The notes below the pieces were generated by a model. That model saw only the letters and a list, made by a program, of their open reading frames with translations. It searched no databases and was not told the origin of the DNA. Below are positions 51,759 through 60,281 of a stretch of 64,000 nt of DNA, piece by piece. Positions within the stretch are counted from its first letter, which is position 1. Every line of letters starts with the position of its first letter. The stretch comes from Mycobacterium heidelbergense. GTDB lineage: Bacteria > Actinomycetota > Actinomycetes > Mycobacteriales > Mycobacteriaceae. Position numbers and translations under genes: made by a program. Where the stretch lies: positions 992,001-1,056,000 of the forward strand of contig NZ_AP022615.1 in the NCBI RefSeq assembly GCF_010730745.1, in the 5' to 3' direction.

Positions 51759-52742
51759 GTGTCGCTTCCCGGGATCGGCCCGTTACCCCTGTACGGGTTC
51801 CAGCGTCCGGGCATGTTGGTGTTCGGGCTGGTCCCGCTGGCGCTTTTCGCCGTCTACCTGATCGTCCAGACCCGACGCCGGCGCCGCCTGCGCCGGTTCA
51901 CCGACGCGGAGGTGTCGCAGCCGCCGTGGCGGCACGTTCCGATCGCGGTTTCGCTGCTGTCCCTGATCCTGTTGACCATCGCGCTGGCCACCCCCACGCA
52001 CGACATGCGCATCCCGCGCAACCGCGCCTGCGTCGTGCTGGTCATCGACATGTCGAACTCCATGCGGGCGACCGATGTCGAGCCCAACCGGCTGAAGGCG
52101 GCCGAGCAGGCGGCCGGCCAGTTCGCCAGCCAGCTGACACCGGGGATCAATCTCGGGCTGGTCGGTTTCGCGGGGACGCCCTACCTGCTGGTGCCGCCGA
52201 CCCCCCAGCACCAGGCGGCCCTGGATGCGCTGAAGAAGCTTGAATTCGGCGACGGCACGGCGACCGGCGAGGCCATCTTCACCGCCCTGCACGCGGTCGG
52301 GGCCACCGCCGTCGTGGGCGGGGACACCCCGCCACCGGCCCGCATCGTGCTCCTGTCCGACGGCGGCGAGAACAAGCCGTCCGACCCGAACGATCCGCAC
52401 GACGGCGCCTACACCGCGGCGCGCCTGGCCAAGGACCAGGGGGTGCCCATCTCGACGATCTCGTTCGGCACCAAGGCCGGCGAGATCGAGATGGACGGCC
52501 AGCGGGTGGCGGTGCCGGTGTCGACGGACCAGATGAAGACGATCGCCCGGCTGTCCGGCGGGCAGTCCTACACCGCCACCAACATCGGCGAACTCAACAA
52601 GAGCTACGGCGCCATCGAGAGCGACATCGGGTATCGCACCGTGCCCGGCCCCGGCAGCGCCGGGTGGCTGCGCCTGGGCGTCATCGCGGCGCTGGTCGCG
52701 ACGGCGCTGGCCCTGTTGCTCAACCGACGGCTTCCGATCTGA
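51759..52742 (+). CDS. VWA-domain membrane protein (plus-strand copy)
   Basis: 327 residues. One TM helix near 15-38, a basic RRRRRLRRF stretch, a second TM near 55-75, a VWA domain with MIDAS residues DMSNS, GTATGEAIF and LLSDGGEN, and a C-terminal TM ending LLLNRRLPI. This is the Rv1481/BatA-like architecture. The GTG at 51759 aligns the N-terminus with its neighbour (SLPGIGPLPLYGFQ versus KLPLLGPVSLTGFQ) and is properly spaced from GGGAGG; a GTG at 51750 is too close. It is convergent with a paralogue only four bases away. Confidence 0.85.
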   Translation: MSLPGIGPLPLYGFQRPGMLVFGLVPLALFAVYLIVQTRRRRRLRRFTDAEVSQPPWRHVPIAVSLLSLILLTIALATPTHDMRIPRNRACVVLVIDMSNSMRATDVEPNRLKAAEQAAGQFASQLTPGINLGLVGFAGTPYLLVPPTPQHQAALDALKKLEFGDGTATGEAIFTALHAVGATAVVGGDTPPPARIVLLSDGGENKPSDPNDPHDGAYTAARLAKDQGVPISTISFGTKAGEIEMDGQRVAVPVSTDQMKTIARLSGGQSYTATNIGELNKSYGAIESDIGYRTVPGPGSAGWLRLGVIAALVATALALLLNRRLPI

Positions 52743-52746
52743 TCGC

Positions 52747-53754
52747 TCAGGCGGGCAGCCTGTTGTTCAGGACGAGACCGGCCAGCACGGCGCCGGCCAG
52801 GATCACCGCGCCGAGCAGCATCCAGGCGAGGCTGGCGTCGCCCTTCACGGTTTCGTAGCCGATCTGGCGCTGCAGCGTCGAATAGACTTGCTCGAGCGAC
52901 TCCAGGCTGTCGGCGTGAAACGCCTGGCCGTCGGTGATCTTGCAGATTTCCTGCAGGGTCTGGTCGTCGACGGGAACCGGGATGGTGGCGCCCTCGTAGT
53001 CGACGGTGCCGTAGGGCGTGCCGAAGGAGATCGTCGAGATCTGCACCTCCTCGGCCTTGGCGGCCCGGGCGGCGGTGAACGCCCCCTGCGGGGCATTGGG
53101 ATCGAGCGGGACGTTTTCGGCGCCGTCGGATTCCAGCACGATCCGCGCGGGTGGCGGGCCTTCGCCGCCGCCCATCACCGACCCGACCGTGGCGATCGCC
53201 TGCAGCGCGGTGAAAATGCCTTCTCCCGTCGCGGTTTTCGGCATGGGCTTCAGGCGGTCGATCGCCGCCTTGACGGCGCCGCGGTTCGTCGTCGGGGCGA
53301 CCAGCAGCGAGGCGTTGGCCGCGAATTCGACCAGCCCCAGGTTGATGGCCGGCGTCAGCTCGTCGGCGAATTTCTTGCCGGCCTCCTGCGCGGCGGCGAG
53401 CCGGGTCGGCGGGACGTCGTTGGAGGCCATGGATTCCGAGACGTCGATGACCAGCATGACGACCGCACGGTTGAGCGGGATCCGGATGTCGGAGGTCGGC
53501 CCGGCCATGGCGGTGGTCAGCAGCACCAACGACGTGGCGAGCAGGATCGTCGGCACGTGCCGCCACCGGCCGGCGCGCATCGGCGCGACGCGCTCCAGCA
53601 CCTCCATGTTGGCGAACCGCAGCACGCGCCGGCGCCGGGCGAATTGCACCGCGACATAGATCCCGATCATCAGCAGCACGATCAGCAGGAACAGGAAGAA
53701 CCAGGCGTTCTGGAAGCCCGTGAGCGACACGGGGCCCAGCAGCGGCAGCTTCAT
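52747..53754 (-). CDS. VWA-domain membrane protein (minus-strand copy)
   Basis: 335 residues, same topology as the plus-strand paralogue: N-terminal TM, RRRRVLRFANMEVLERVAP, second TM, MIDAS DVSES, KTATGEGIF and LESDGAEN, and a C-terminal TM ending LVLNNRLPA. It is closer to the Rv1481 sequence I recall than its neighbour is. Such proteins usually sit with a MoxR-type AAA+ and DUF58 gene, and none is present here. The ATG at 53754 begins MKLPLLGPVSLTGF. The pair is tail to tail, an inverted duplication. Confidence 0.85.
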   Translation of the reverse strand: MKLPLLGPVSLTGFQNAWFFLFLLIVLLMIGIYVAVQFARRRRVLRFANMEVLERVAPMRAGRWRHVPTILLATSLVLLTTAMAGPTSDIRIPLNRAVVMLVIDVSESMASNDVPPTRLAAAQEAGKKFADELTPAINLGLVEFAANASLLVAPTTNRGAVKAAIDRLKPMPKTATGEGIFTALQAIATVGSVMGGGEGPPPARIVLESDGAENVPLDPNAPQGAFTAARAAKAEEVQISTISFGTPYGTVDYEGATIPVPVDDQTLQEICKITDGQAFHADSLESLEQVYSTLQRQIGYETVKGDASLAWMLLGAVILAGAVLAGLVLNNRLPA

Positions 53755-53830
53755 GTCCAGCCACACTATTCGTCCCACGCCGACGGTGCATGGCCCGCCG
53801 GCGACCAGATCGCGGCCCTGGGCCGCGTAT

Positions 53831-53854
53831 CCTTACCTCAAGGATCTAGTAAGG
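53831..53854. promoter_or_regulatory. Candidate VapB operator
   Basis: Inverted repeat CCTTAC-N12-GTAAGG ending at the ribosome-binding site AAGGAG of the antitoxin gene. AbrB-type antitoxins usually repress their own promoter through such a site, and binding here would also cover the translation start region. Confidence 0.4.
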
Positions 53855-53861
53855 AGTTGCC

Positions 53862-54110
53862 GTGGACACTGCGGCCAAGCTGACATCAAAGGGACAGGTG
53901 ACCATCCCGAAGGCAGTGCGCGACGCACTCGGTCTCAAAGAGGGCGACGACGTGATCTTCCGGGTGGAAGGCAATCGAGCGGTGCTGGCCCGGACACCAG
54001 ACTTCCTCACCCTTGCCGAAACGATCCGGGTCCCGGCGGCGAAACGCAACGTCGCGTGGGATGAGGTGCTCCGCCGCACCAGGGCCGCTCGAGCCGCAGA
54101 CCGCCGTTGA
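53862..54110 (+). CDS. AbrB/MazE-type antitoxin of a VapBC module
   Basis: 82 residues. Swapped-hairpin AbrB domain in the first 45 residues (KLTSKGQVTIPKAVRDALGL and GDDVIFRVEGNRAVL), then a C-terminal tail with LAETIRVPAAKRNVAWDEVL that would wrap the toxin. The GTG at 53862 is preceded by AAGGAG. Its TGA overlaps the TTG start of the toxin. No counterpart occurs at this place in the M. tuberculosis order as I recall it. Confidence 0.85.
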   Translation: MDTAAKLTSKGQVTIPKAVRDALGLKEGDDVIFRVEGNRAVLARTPDFLTLAETIRVPAAKRNVAWDEVLRRTRAARAADRR

Positions 54111-54451
54111 CCGCGATCATCGACACCAACGTCCTTGTTCGTCATCTGACCGGCGATCCGCCTGAAATGGCGGCCCGGGCCACGGCCTACCTCGAGACCG
54201 AGCGAGAGTTACTGCTGACCGACCTCATCGTGGCGGAGACGGTGTATGTGTTGGAGTCCTTTTACCAAGCACCCCGTAGCCAAGTTGCCCAAGCCATGAG
54301 ATCGCTCATCGCATTCGACTCGATGGTATGCGTGGACCCGGCGCTTCTTTTGCGTGCGATCGAGGTCTACGAGACCGACCGGATCGACTTCGCCGAGGCA
54401 TACCTGGTCGCATGCGCCGAAAGCACCGGGATTAGCGAAATAGCCTCTTAG
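54107..54451 (+). pseudogene. VapC-type PIN toxin, truncated by an in-frame stop
   Basis: 114 residues from the TTG at 54107. A PIN domain: Asp6 in IIDTNVL, Glu44 in VAETVYVLES and Asp94 in DFAEAYLVA are three of the four acidic metal ligands. The frame ends ISEIAS-TAG at 54449-54451. Continuing past the stop in the same frame gives DRSIDRITTIKRIEPPPV and a TGA at 54506-54508, exactly the sequence expected after the usual SF of ASFDR in this family. The fourth acidic residue therefore lies beyond the stop. A nonsense change (or a sequencing error) removed the last 18 residues, probably inactivating the RNase. Confidence 0.75.
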
Positions 54452-54633
54452 GACCGATCCATCGACCGCATCACTACGATCAAACGGATTGAACCACCAC
54501 CGGTCTGATCCGCACCCGCGCGCATAGCCATCGAATGCCAGCGCAACCAGACAGCACGCAAAGAGCGCCGAAAACGTTGGGAACGCTGCCATTTCGGACC
54601 ACGCGATGCGCCCGATGACGGCGAGCCGCCGTC

Positions 54634-55734
54634 CTAACCGATCAACACCGCATATCGCGGCTTGATCACCTCGTCGATGATCGCCAGCCGCTCGTCGAAC
54701 GGGATGAACGCCGACTTCATCGCGTTGATGGTGAACCGCTCGAGGTCGCTCCACCCGTAGCCGAACGCCTCGACCAGCCGGTGCATTTCGAGGCTCATCG
54801 AGGTGTCGCTCATCAGCCGGTTGTCGGTGTTGACGGTCACCCGGAACCGCGTGCGGGCCAGCAGATCGAATGGGTGGTCGGCGATGCTTTTCACCGCCCC
54901 GGTCTGCACGTTGGAGCTGGGGCACAGCTCCAACGGAATTCGCTTGTCGCGCAGGATGGATGCCAGCCTGCCCAACCGGACTTCTCCGGTCTCGGGCCCG
55001 TCTCCCAGGACGTCGATGTCGTCGACGATGCGCACCCCGTGGCCGAGCCGGTCGGCGCCGCAGAACGCGATCGCCTCGTGGATCGACGGCAGCCCGAACG
55101 CCTCGCCGGCATGAATGGTGAAGCGCGCGTTGTTGTCTCGCATGTACTCGAAGGCGTCCAGGTGCCGCGTCGGCGGATTGCCGGCCTCGGCGCCCGCGAT
55201 GTCGAACCCGACAACCCCCTTGTCCCGGAACCGGATCGCCAGCTCGGCGATCTCCCGCGACACCGCGGCGTGCCGCATGGCGGTGACCAACAGCCGCACC
55301 ACAATCGGCCGGCCCGCGGCCGCACACGCCTTCTCCCCGTCGGCGAAACCCGCCAGCACGGCATCGACGATCTCGTCGAAGGACAGCCCGCGGTCGATGT
55401 GCAGCTCGGGGGCGAACCGCACCTCGGCGTAGACGACGGAATCCGCGGCCAGGTCCTCCACGCACTCGTAGGCGACGCGGTACAGCGCATCGGGCGTCTG
55501 CATCACCGCGACGGTGTGCGAGAACGGCTCCAGGTAGCGCTCCAGCGACCCGCTGTGCGACCGGGTGCGAAACCACGTCGCCAGCTCCTCGACGTCGGTG
55601 GCGGGCAGCCCGTCGTACCCGGTCTGGCCGGCGATGTCGATCACGGTCGCGGGGCGCAGCCCGCCGTCGAGGTGATCGTGCAGCAGGGCCTTGGGCGCCT
55701 TTTTGATCTGCGACATGTTCAGCGGTGACGTCAT
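54634..55734 (-). CDS. add: Adenosine deaminase
   Basis: 366 residues. It deaminates adenosine or deoxyadenosine to (deoxy)inosine. Zn ligands HDHLDGG (His19, His21), substrate Glu/His motif IHAGEAFG, GHGVRIV and the Asp-bearing NTDNRLMSDTSM are all present. The ATG at 55734 overlaps the deoA stop (ATGA), so it is the last gene of a cdd-deoA-add operon; its product inosine feeds DeoD. About 180 bases between its stop and the toxin remnant hold no gene. Confidence 0.94.
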   Translation of the reverse strand: MTSPLNMSQIKKAPKALLHDHLDGGLRPATVIDIAGQTGYDGLPATDVEELATWFRTRSHSGSLERYLEPFSHTVAVMQTPDALYRVAYECVEDLAADSVVYAEVRFAPELHIDRGLSFDEIVDAVLAGFADGEKACAAAGRPIVVRLLVTAMRHAAVSREIAELAIRFRDKGVVGFDIAGAEAGNPPTRHLDAFEYMRDNNARFTIHAGEAFGLPSIHEAIAFCGADRLGHGVRIVDDIDVLGDGPETGEVRLGRLASILRDKRIPLELCPSSNVQTGAVKSIADHPFDLLARTRFRVTVNTDNRLMSDTSMSLEMHRLVEAFGYGWSDLERFTINAMKSAFIPFDERLAIIDEVIKPRYAVLIG

Positions 55735-57017
55735 GTGCCGATCCGATCGATGATCAGCGGCCGCGAAACCGGCCGTGCGTCGCCCACGCTGTAGCCGCCG
55801 TCCAGCGCGGCCATCGCGGCGCCGAAGAGTTCGGGGGTATCGGTGTAGAGGGTGAACAGCGGCTCACCGGCCGCGACCGGCTCGCCGGGGCGACGGTGGA
55901 TCCTGATTCCGGCGCCCGGCTGCACCGGATGGCCCGGACGGGACCTGCCCGCGCCGAGCCGCCAGCTTGCCAGCCCCACTGCCATCGCGTCGATATCGCC
56001 CATTGTGCCGCCCCGGCCGGCGGTCACGGTCTCGGAACACGAACCGATCGGCAACGGTACCGACAAATCACCGCCCTGGGCGGCGACGAGCCGGCGGAAT
56101 CGGTCCATCGCGGTGCCGTCGCGCAGGGTCTGCGCGGGATCGCGGTTGTCGATCCCGGCCAGCTCGAGCATCTCGGCGGCCAGCCGCAACGTCAGCTCCA
56201 CCACGTCGGGCGGCCCGCCGCCGGCCAGCACCTCCAGCGACTCGGCGACCTCGATCGCGTTGCCGACGGTCGCGCCCAGCGGGCGGTTCATGTCCGTCAG
56301 CAGCGCGCGGGTAGGCACCCCGTGCGCGGCGCCCAGCTCGATCATCGTGCGCGCCAGCTCCCGGCTGGCCGCCTCCGAGGTCATCAGCGCCCCGGACCCG
56401 ACCTTCACGTCGAGCACCAGCGCGCCCGCCCCCTCGGCCAGCTTCTTGCTCATCACCGAGCTGGCGATCAGCGGCAGCGACTCGACGGTGGCGGTGACGT
56501 CGCGCAGCGCGTACAGCTTGGCGTCGGCCGGCGCCAGCTCGCCGGCGGCGAAGATGGCGGCGCCGACGTCGCGAAGCTGGTCGCGCACCCGCCGGTTGGA
56601 CAGCTCGGCGGTGAACCCGGCGATGGAGTCCAGCTTGTCCAGGGTGCCCCCGGTGTGCCCGAGCCCGCGGCCCGACGCCTGGGGCACCGCCGCGCCGCAG
56701 GCGGCGACGACGGGCACCAGCGGCAGGGTGATCTTGTCCCCGACTCCGCCGGTCGAGTGCTTGTCGACGGTCGGCACGCGCAGGTCGGTGAAGTCCAGGC
56801 GCTCACCCGACGCCAGCATGGCCGCCGTCCACCGGGCGATCTCGCCGCGGTCCATGCCGCGCCACACGATCGCCATCAGCAGCGCCGACATCTGTTCGTC
56901 GGCGACCCGGCCGTCGGTGTAGGCGTCGATGACCCAGTCGATGGCGGCGTCGGACAACCGGCCGCCGTCGCGCTTGGTCCTGATCACCGCCGGCGCGTCG
57001 AATGCGAAGTCCGTCAA
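55731..57017 (-). CDS. deoA: Thymidine phosphorylase
   Basis: 428 residues. It converts thymidine (or deoxyuridine) plus phosphate to base and deoxyribose-1-phosphate. Substrate motifs RTKRDGGRLSDAAI, phosphate-binding KHSTGGVGDK, SGRGLGHTGGTLDKLDSI (the DeoA family signature) and SSVMSKKLAEG. The TTG at 57017 overlaps the TGA of cdd and produces the start LTDFAFDAPAVIRTK, the M. tuberculosis N-terminus. The frame extends upstream but covers cdd. Central gene of the operon. Confidence 0.93.
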   Translation of the reverse strand: MTDFAFDAPAVIRTKRDGGRLSDAAIDWVIDAYTDGRVADEQMSALLMAIVWRGMDRGEIARWTAAMLASGERLDFTDLRVPTVDKHSTGGVGDKITLPLVPVVAACGAAVPQASGRGLGHTGGTLDKLDSIAGFTAELSNRRVRDQLRDVGAAIFAAGELAPADAKLYALRDVTATVESLPLIASSVMSKKLAEGAGALVLDVKVGSGALMTSEAASRELARTMIELGAAHGVPTRALLTDMNRPLGATVGNAIEVAESLEVLAGGGPPDVVELTLRLAAEMLELAGIDNRDPAQTLRDGTAMDRFRRLVAAQGGDLSVPLPIGSCSETVTAGRGGTMGDIDAMAVGLASWRLGAGRSRPGHPVQPGAGIRIHRRPGEPVAAGEPLFTLYTDTPELFGAAMAALDGGYSVGDARPVSRPLIIDRIGT

Positions 57018-57412
57018 GGGCGTTCCCGCGGGAGATCGGCGCCGAACGCGTCGGGCAGCAGCTCGCCGAGGCCGCGGGGCCTCACCGGATGGTCGATCAG
57101 CAGCCCGGGGCCGCCGTGCTCCAGGAGCACCTGACGGCACCGCCCGCACGGCATCAGCGGGCGTCCTTGCGCGTCCACACACGCCAGCGCGACCAGCCGG
57201 CCCCCGCCGGTCGAATGCAGGGCGCTCACCACGCCGCATTCGGCACAGAGACCAAGGCCATATGAGACATTTTCCACATTGCAACCGGTGATGACGCGGC
57301 CGTCGTCGACCAGCGCGGCCGCCCCCACCGGGAATCGCGAGTACGGCGCGTAGGCCCCCTTTGCCGCCTGGATTGCCCTGTCGCGCAGCAGGTTCCAATC
57401 GACACCAGGCAT
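57014..57412 (-). CDS. cdd: Cytidine deaminase
   Basis: 132 residues, the tetrameric type. Deaminates cytidine and deoxycytidine. NVEN substrate loop (45-48), catalytic Glu58 in CAEC with Zn ligands Cys56, Cys89 and Cys92 (PCGRC). First gene of the operon; its start is separated from sdhC by 155 bases, which must hold divergent promoters for nucleoside salvage and succinate dehydrogenase. Start ATG at 57412. Confidence 0.94.
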   Translation of the reverse strand: MPGVDWNLLRDRAIQAAKGAYAPYSRFPVGAAALVDDGRVITGCNVENVSYGLGLCAECGVVSALHSTGGGRLVALACVDAQGRPLMPCGRCRQVLLEHGGPGLLIDHPVRPRGLGELLPDAFGADLPRERP

Positions 57413-57567
57413 AACGCGACCCCGCTCACCGATGGCTGACTTGAGACAGTCACCCTACCTCTGACACGGCGGTTCGGTCGGCGGACTGTTGGCGCAAGCC
57501 GCGACCCGGCCGCGTTAGGCTGAACTGCCCGAGCGTCGTTCAAAGCCAAGAAGGCGGTGAGGACTGG

Positions 57568-58002
57568 GTGAGCACACAGACGACTACCGCGGACCCGGCA
57601 ACACGGCAGGGAGCGTCGCGCAAGCGCCGGCCGCCCCGGACCCTGTATCGGGGCGACCCCGGCATGTGGTCGTGGGTGCTGCATCGCATCAGCGGCGCGA
57701 CGATCTTCTTCTTCCTGTTCGTCCACGTCCTGGACGCCGCGATGCTGCGGGTGAGCCCGCAGACCTACAACGGCGTGATCCACGACTATCAGACCCCGAT
57801 CGTCGGCCTGATGGAATACGGCCTGGTCGCCGCGGTGGCATTCCATGGGCTGAACGGGATCCGGGTCATCCTGATCGACTTCTGGTCCGAGGGGCCGCGG
57901 TATCAGCGGCTGATGTTGTGGATCGTCGGCGTCGTCTTCCTGCTGCTCATGGTTTCGGCCGGCGTGGTGATCGGCATCCACATCATGGAGCACGTCCGGT
58001 GA
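57568..58002 (+). CDS. sdhC: Succinate dehydrogenase cytochrome b subunit
   Basis: 144 residues with three TM helices. WSWVLHRISGATIF is the family signature around the quinone site, and AVAFHGLNGIR contains the likely haem-ligand His. Anchors SdhAB in the membrane and passes electrons to menaquinone. The GTG at 57568 leaves a basic N-terminal tail of about 30 residues. Its TGA overlaps the GTG of sdhD. Confidence 0.92.
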   Translation: MSTQTTTADPATRQGASRKRRPPRTLYRGDPGMWSWVLHRISGATIFFFLFVHVLDAAMLRVSPQTYNGVIHDYQTPIVGLMEYGLVAAVAFHGLNGIRVILIDFWSEGPRYQRLMLWIVGVVFLLLMVSAGVVIGIHIMEHVR

Positions 58003-58469
58003 GCAGCCCCGACCTGCAGCTCGGACGCGGCCAGATCGCGCCGGTGCGGCAGCGCTCCCACGACCGCCCCGCCAGCCTGGACAACCCGCGCTCGCCGCGG
58101 CGCCGGGCCGGCATCCCGAACTTCGAGAAGTTCGCCTGGCTGTTCATGCGGTTCTCGGGCATCGCGCTGTTTTTCCTGGCGATCGGGCACCTGTTCATCA
58201 TGCTGATGTGGGACGACGGCGTGTACCGCATCGACTTCAACTACGTGGCGCAGCGCTGGGCCTCGCCGTTCTGGCAGTTCTGGGACCTGGCGCTGCTGTG
58301 GCTGGCGCAGTTGCACGGCGGCAACGGCCTGCGCACCATCATCGACGACTACAGCCGCAAGGACCGCACCCGCTTCTGGCTGAACAGCCTGCTGCTGTTC
58401 TCGATGGGGTTCACGCTGGTGCTGGGCACCTACGTGCTGGTGACCTTCGATCCGAACATCGGAGGCTGA
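57999..58469 (+). CDS. sdhD: Succinate dehydrogenase membrane anchor subunit
   Basis: 156 residues: an unusually long polar N-terminus of about 45 residues (many Arg, Asn, Pro), then three TM helices. GHLFIMLMWDDGVYRIDFNYV and LLWLAQLHGGNGLRTIIDDY are typical of actinobacterial SdhD. The GTG overlaps the sdhC stop. The gap to sdhA is 57 bases and is filled by a repeat element. Confidence 0.92.
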   Translation: MSSPDLQLGRGQIAPVRQRSHDRPASLDNPRSPRRRAGIPNFEKFAWLFMRFSGIALFFLAIGHLFIMLMWDDGVYRIDFNYVAQRWASPFWQFWDLALLWLAQLHGGNGLRTIIDDYSRKDRTRFWLNSLLLFSMGFTLVLGTYVLVTFDPNIGG

Positions 58470-58523
58470 CATGTTTGCGCCACCTCCTCCTCATCGCTCC
58501 GCTCTGCATCGTCGGAGGCTGAC
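58460..58523 (+). repeat. MIRU-like 53-bp element between sdhD and sdhA
   Basis: The 11-mer CGGAGGCTGAC occurs at 58460-58470 and 58513-58523, a 53-base period. Between them is CACCTCCTCCTCATCGCT then CCGCTCTGCATCGTCG, the core I recall from mycobacterial interspersed repetitive units such as that between senX3 and regX3. As in known cases the element abuts the stop of one gene and supplies the ribosome-binding GGAGG for the next. Removing one period would join sdhD and sdhA tightly. Confidence 0.65.
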
Positions 58524-58526
58524 GAG

Positions 58527-60281
58527 GTGATCCAGCAACACCGATACGACGTGGTGATCGTCGGCGCGGGCGGCGCCGGGATGCGGGCCGCCGTCGAGGC
58601 CGGCCCCCGCGTGCGCACCGCGGTGCTGACCAAGCTGTATCCCACCCGCAGCCACACCGGCGCCGCCCAGGGCGGCATGTGCGCCGCTTTGGCCAACGTC
58701 GAGGACGACAACTGGGAATGGCACACCTTCGACACGGTCAAGGGCGGCGACTATCTCGCCGACCAGGACGCGGTGGAGATCATGTGCCGGGAGGCCATCG
58801 ACGCCGTGCTGGACCTGGAGAAGATGGGGATGCCGTTCAACCGCACCCCCGAGGGCCGCATCGACCAGCGCCGCTTCGGCGGGCACACCCGCGACCACGG
58901 CAAGGCCCCGGTGCGCCGGGCGTGCTACGCCGCCGACCGCACCGGCCACATGATTTTGCAGACCCTGTACCAGAACTGCGTCAAGCACGACGTGGAGTTC
59001 TTCAACGAGTTCTACGCGCTGGACCTGGTTTTGACGCAGACGCCGAGCGGCCCGGTGGCCACCGGTGTGGTCGCGTACGAGTTGGCGACGGGCGAGATCC
59101 ACGTCTTCCACGCCAAGGCCGTCGTGATCGCGACCGGCGGTTCGGGCCGGATGTACAAGACCACCTCCAACGCGCACACGCTGACCGGCGACGGCATCGG
59201 CATCGTGTTCCGCAAGGGACTCCCGTTGGAGGACATGGAGTTTCACCAGTTCCATCCGACCGGCCTGGCCGGCCTGGGCATCCTGATCTCCGAGGCGGTG
59301 CGCGGCGAGGGCGGCCGGCTGCTCAACGGCGACGGCGAGCGGTTCATGGAGCGCTACGCCCCGACGATCGTCGACCTGGCGCCGCGGGACATCGTCGCGC
59401 GCTCAATGGTTTTGGAGGTCTTGGAGGGCCGTGGCGCCGGCCCGCACAAGGACTACGTCTACATCGACGTCCGCCACCTCGGCGAGGACGTGCTGGAGGC
59501 CAAGCTGCCCGACATCACCGAGTTCGCCCGCACCTACCTGGGCGTGGACCCGGTGCACGAGCTGGTTCCCGTCTACCCGACGTGCCATTACCTGATGGGT
59601 GGCATCCCGACCACCGTCACCGGACAAGTGTTGCGGGACAACACTTCCGTCGTTCCGGGGCTGTACGCGGCCGGTGAGTGCGCGTGCGTGTCGGTGCACG
59701 GCGCCAACCGGCTGGGCACCAACTCGCTGCTGGACATCAACGTCTTCGGCCGCCGGGCCGGCATCGCCGCCGTTCATTACGCGCGGGGGCACGACTTCGT
59801 CGACATGCCGCCGGAGCCGGCGGCGATGGTGATCGGCTGGGTGGGCGACATCCTCTCCGAGCACGGCGACGAGCGCGTCGCCGACATCCGCGGCGCGCTG
59901 CAGCAGACGATGGACAACAACGCCGCGGTGTTCCGCACCGAGGAGACGCTGAAGCAGGCTTTGACGGACATCCACGCGCTGAAGGAGCGCTATTCCCGAA
60001 TCACCGTGCACGACAAGGGAAAACGTTTCAACAGCGACCTGCTGGAGGCCATCGAGCTCGGCTTTCTGCTGGAGCTGGCCGAGGTCACCGTGGTGGGCGC
60101 GTTGAACCGCAAGGAATCCCGCGGCGGGCACGCCCGCGAGGACTATCCGAACCGCGACGACGTCAACTACATGCGCCACACGATGGCCTACAAGCAGGGC
60201 ACCGACCTGCTCAGCGACATCGCGCTGGACTTCAAGCCCGTCGTGCAAACCCGCTACGAACCCAAGGAACGGAAGTACTGA
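58527..60281 (+). CDS. sdhA: Succinate dehydrogenase flavoprotein subunit
   Basis: 584 residues. FAD motif VVIVGAGGAGMRAAV, covalent FAD His43 in TRSHTGAAQGG, substrate-binding FHQFHPTGLAG and catalytic RGEGGRLLNG, and HGANRLGTNSLLD. Oxidises succinate to fumarate in the TCA cycle. Starts with GTG at 58527 eight bases after GGAGG. Its TGA shares one base with the sdhB ATG (TGATG). Confidence 0.95.
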   Translation: MIQQHRYDVVIVGAGGAGMRAAVEAGPRVRTAVLTKLYPTRSHTGAAQGGMCAALANVEDDNWEWHTFDTVKGGDYLADQDAVEIMCREAIDAVLDLEKMGMPFNRTPEGRIDQRRFGGHTRDHGKAPVRRACYAADRTGHMILQTLYQNCVKHDVEFFNEFYALDLVLTQTPSGPVATGVVAYELATGEIHVFHAKAVVIATGGSGRMYKTTSNAHTLTGDGIGIVFRKGLPLEDMEFHQFHPTGLAGLGILISEAVRGEGGRLLNGDGERFMERYAPTIVDLAPRDIVARSMVLEVLEGRGAGPHKDYVYIDVRHLGEDVLEAKLPDITEFARTYLGVDPVHELVPVYPTCHYLMGGIPTTVTGQVLRDNTSVVPGLYAAGECACVSVHGANRLGTNSLLDINVFGRRAGIAAVHYARGHDFVDMPPEPAAMVIGWVGDILSEHGDERVADIRGALQQTMDNNAAVFRTEETLKQALTDIHALKERYSRITVHDKGKRFNSDLLEAIELGFLLELAEVTVVGALNRKESRGGHAREDYPNRDDVNYMRHTMAYKQGTDLLSDIALDFKPVVQTRYEPKERKY

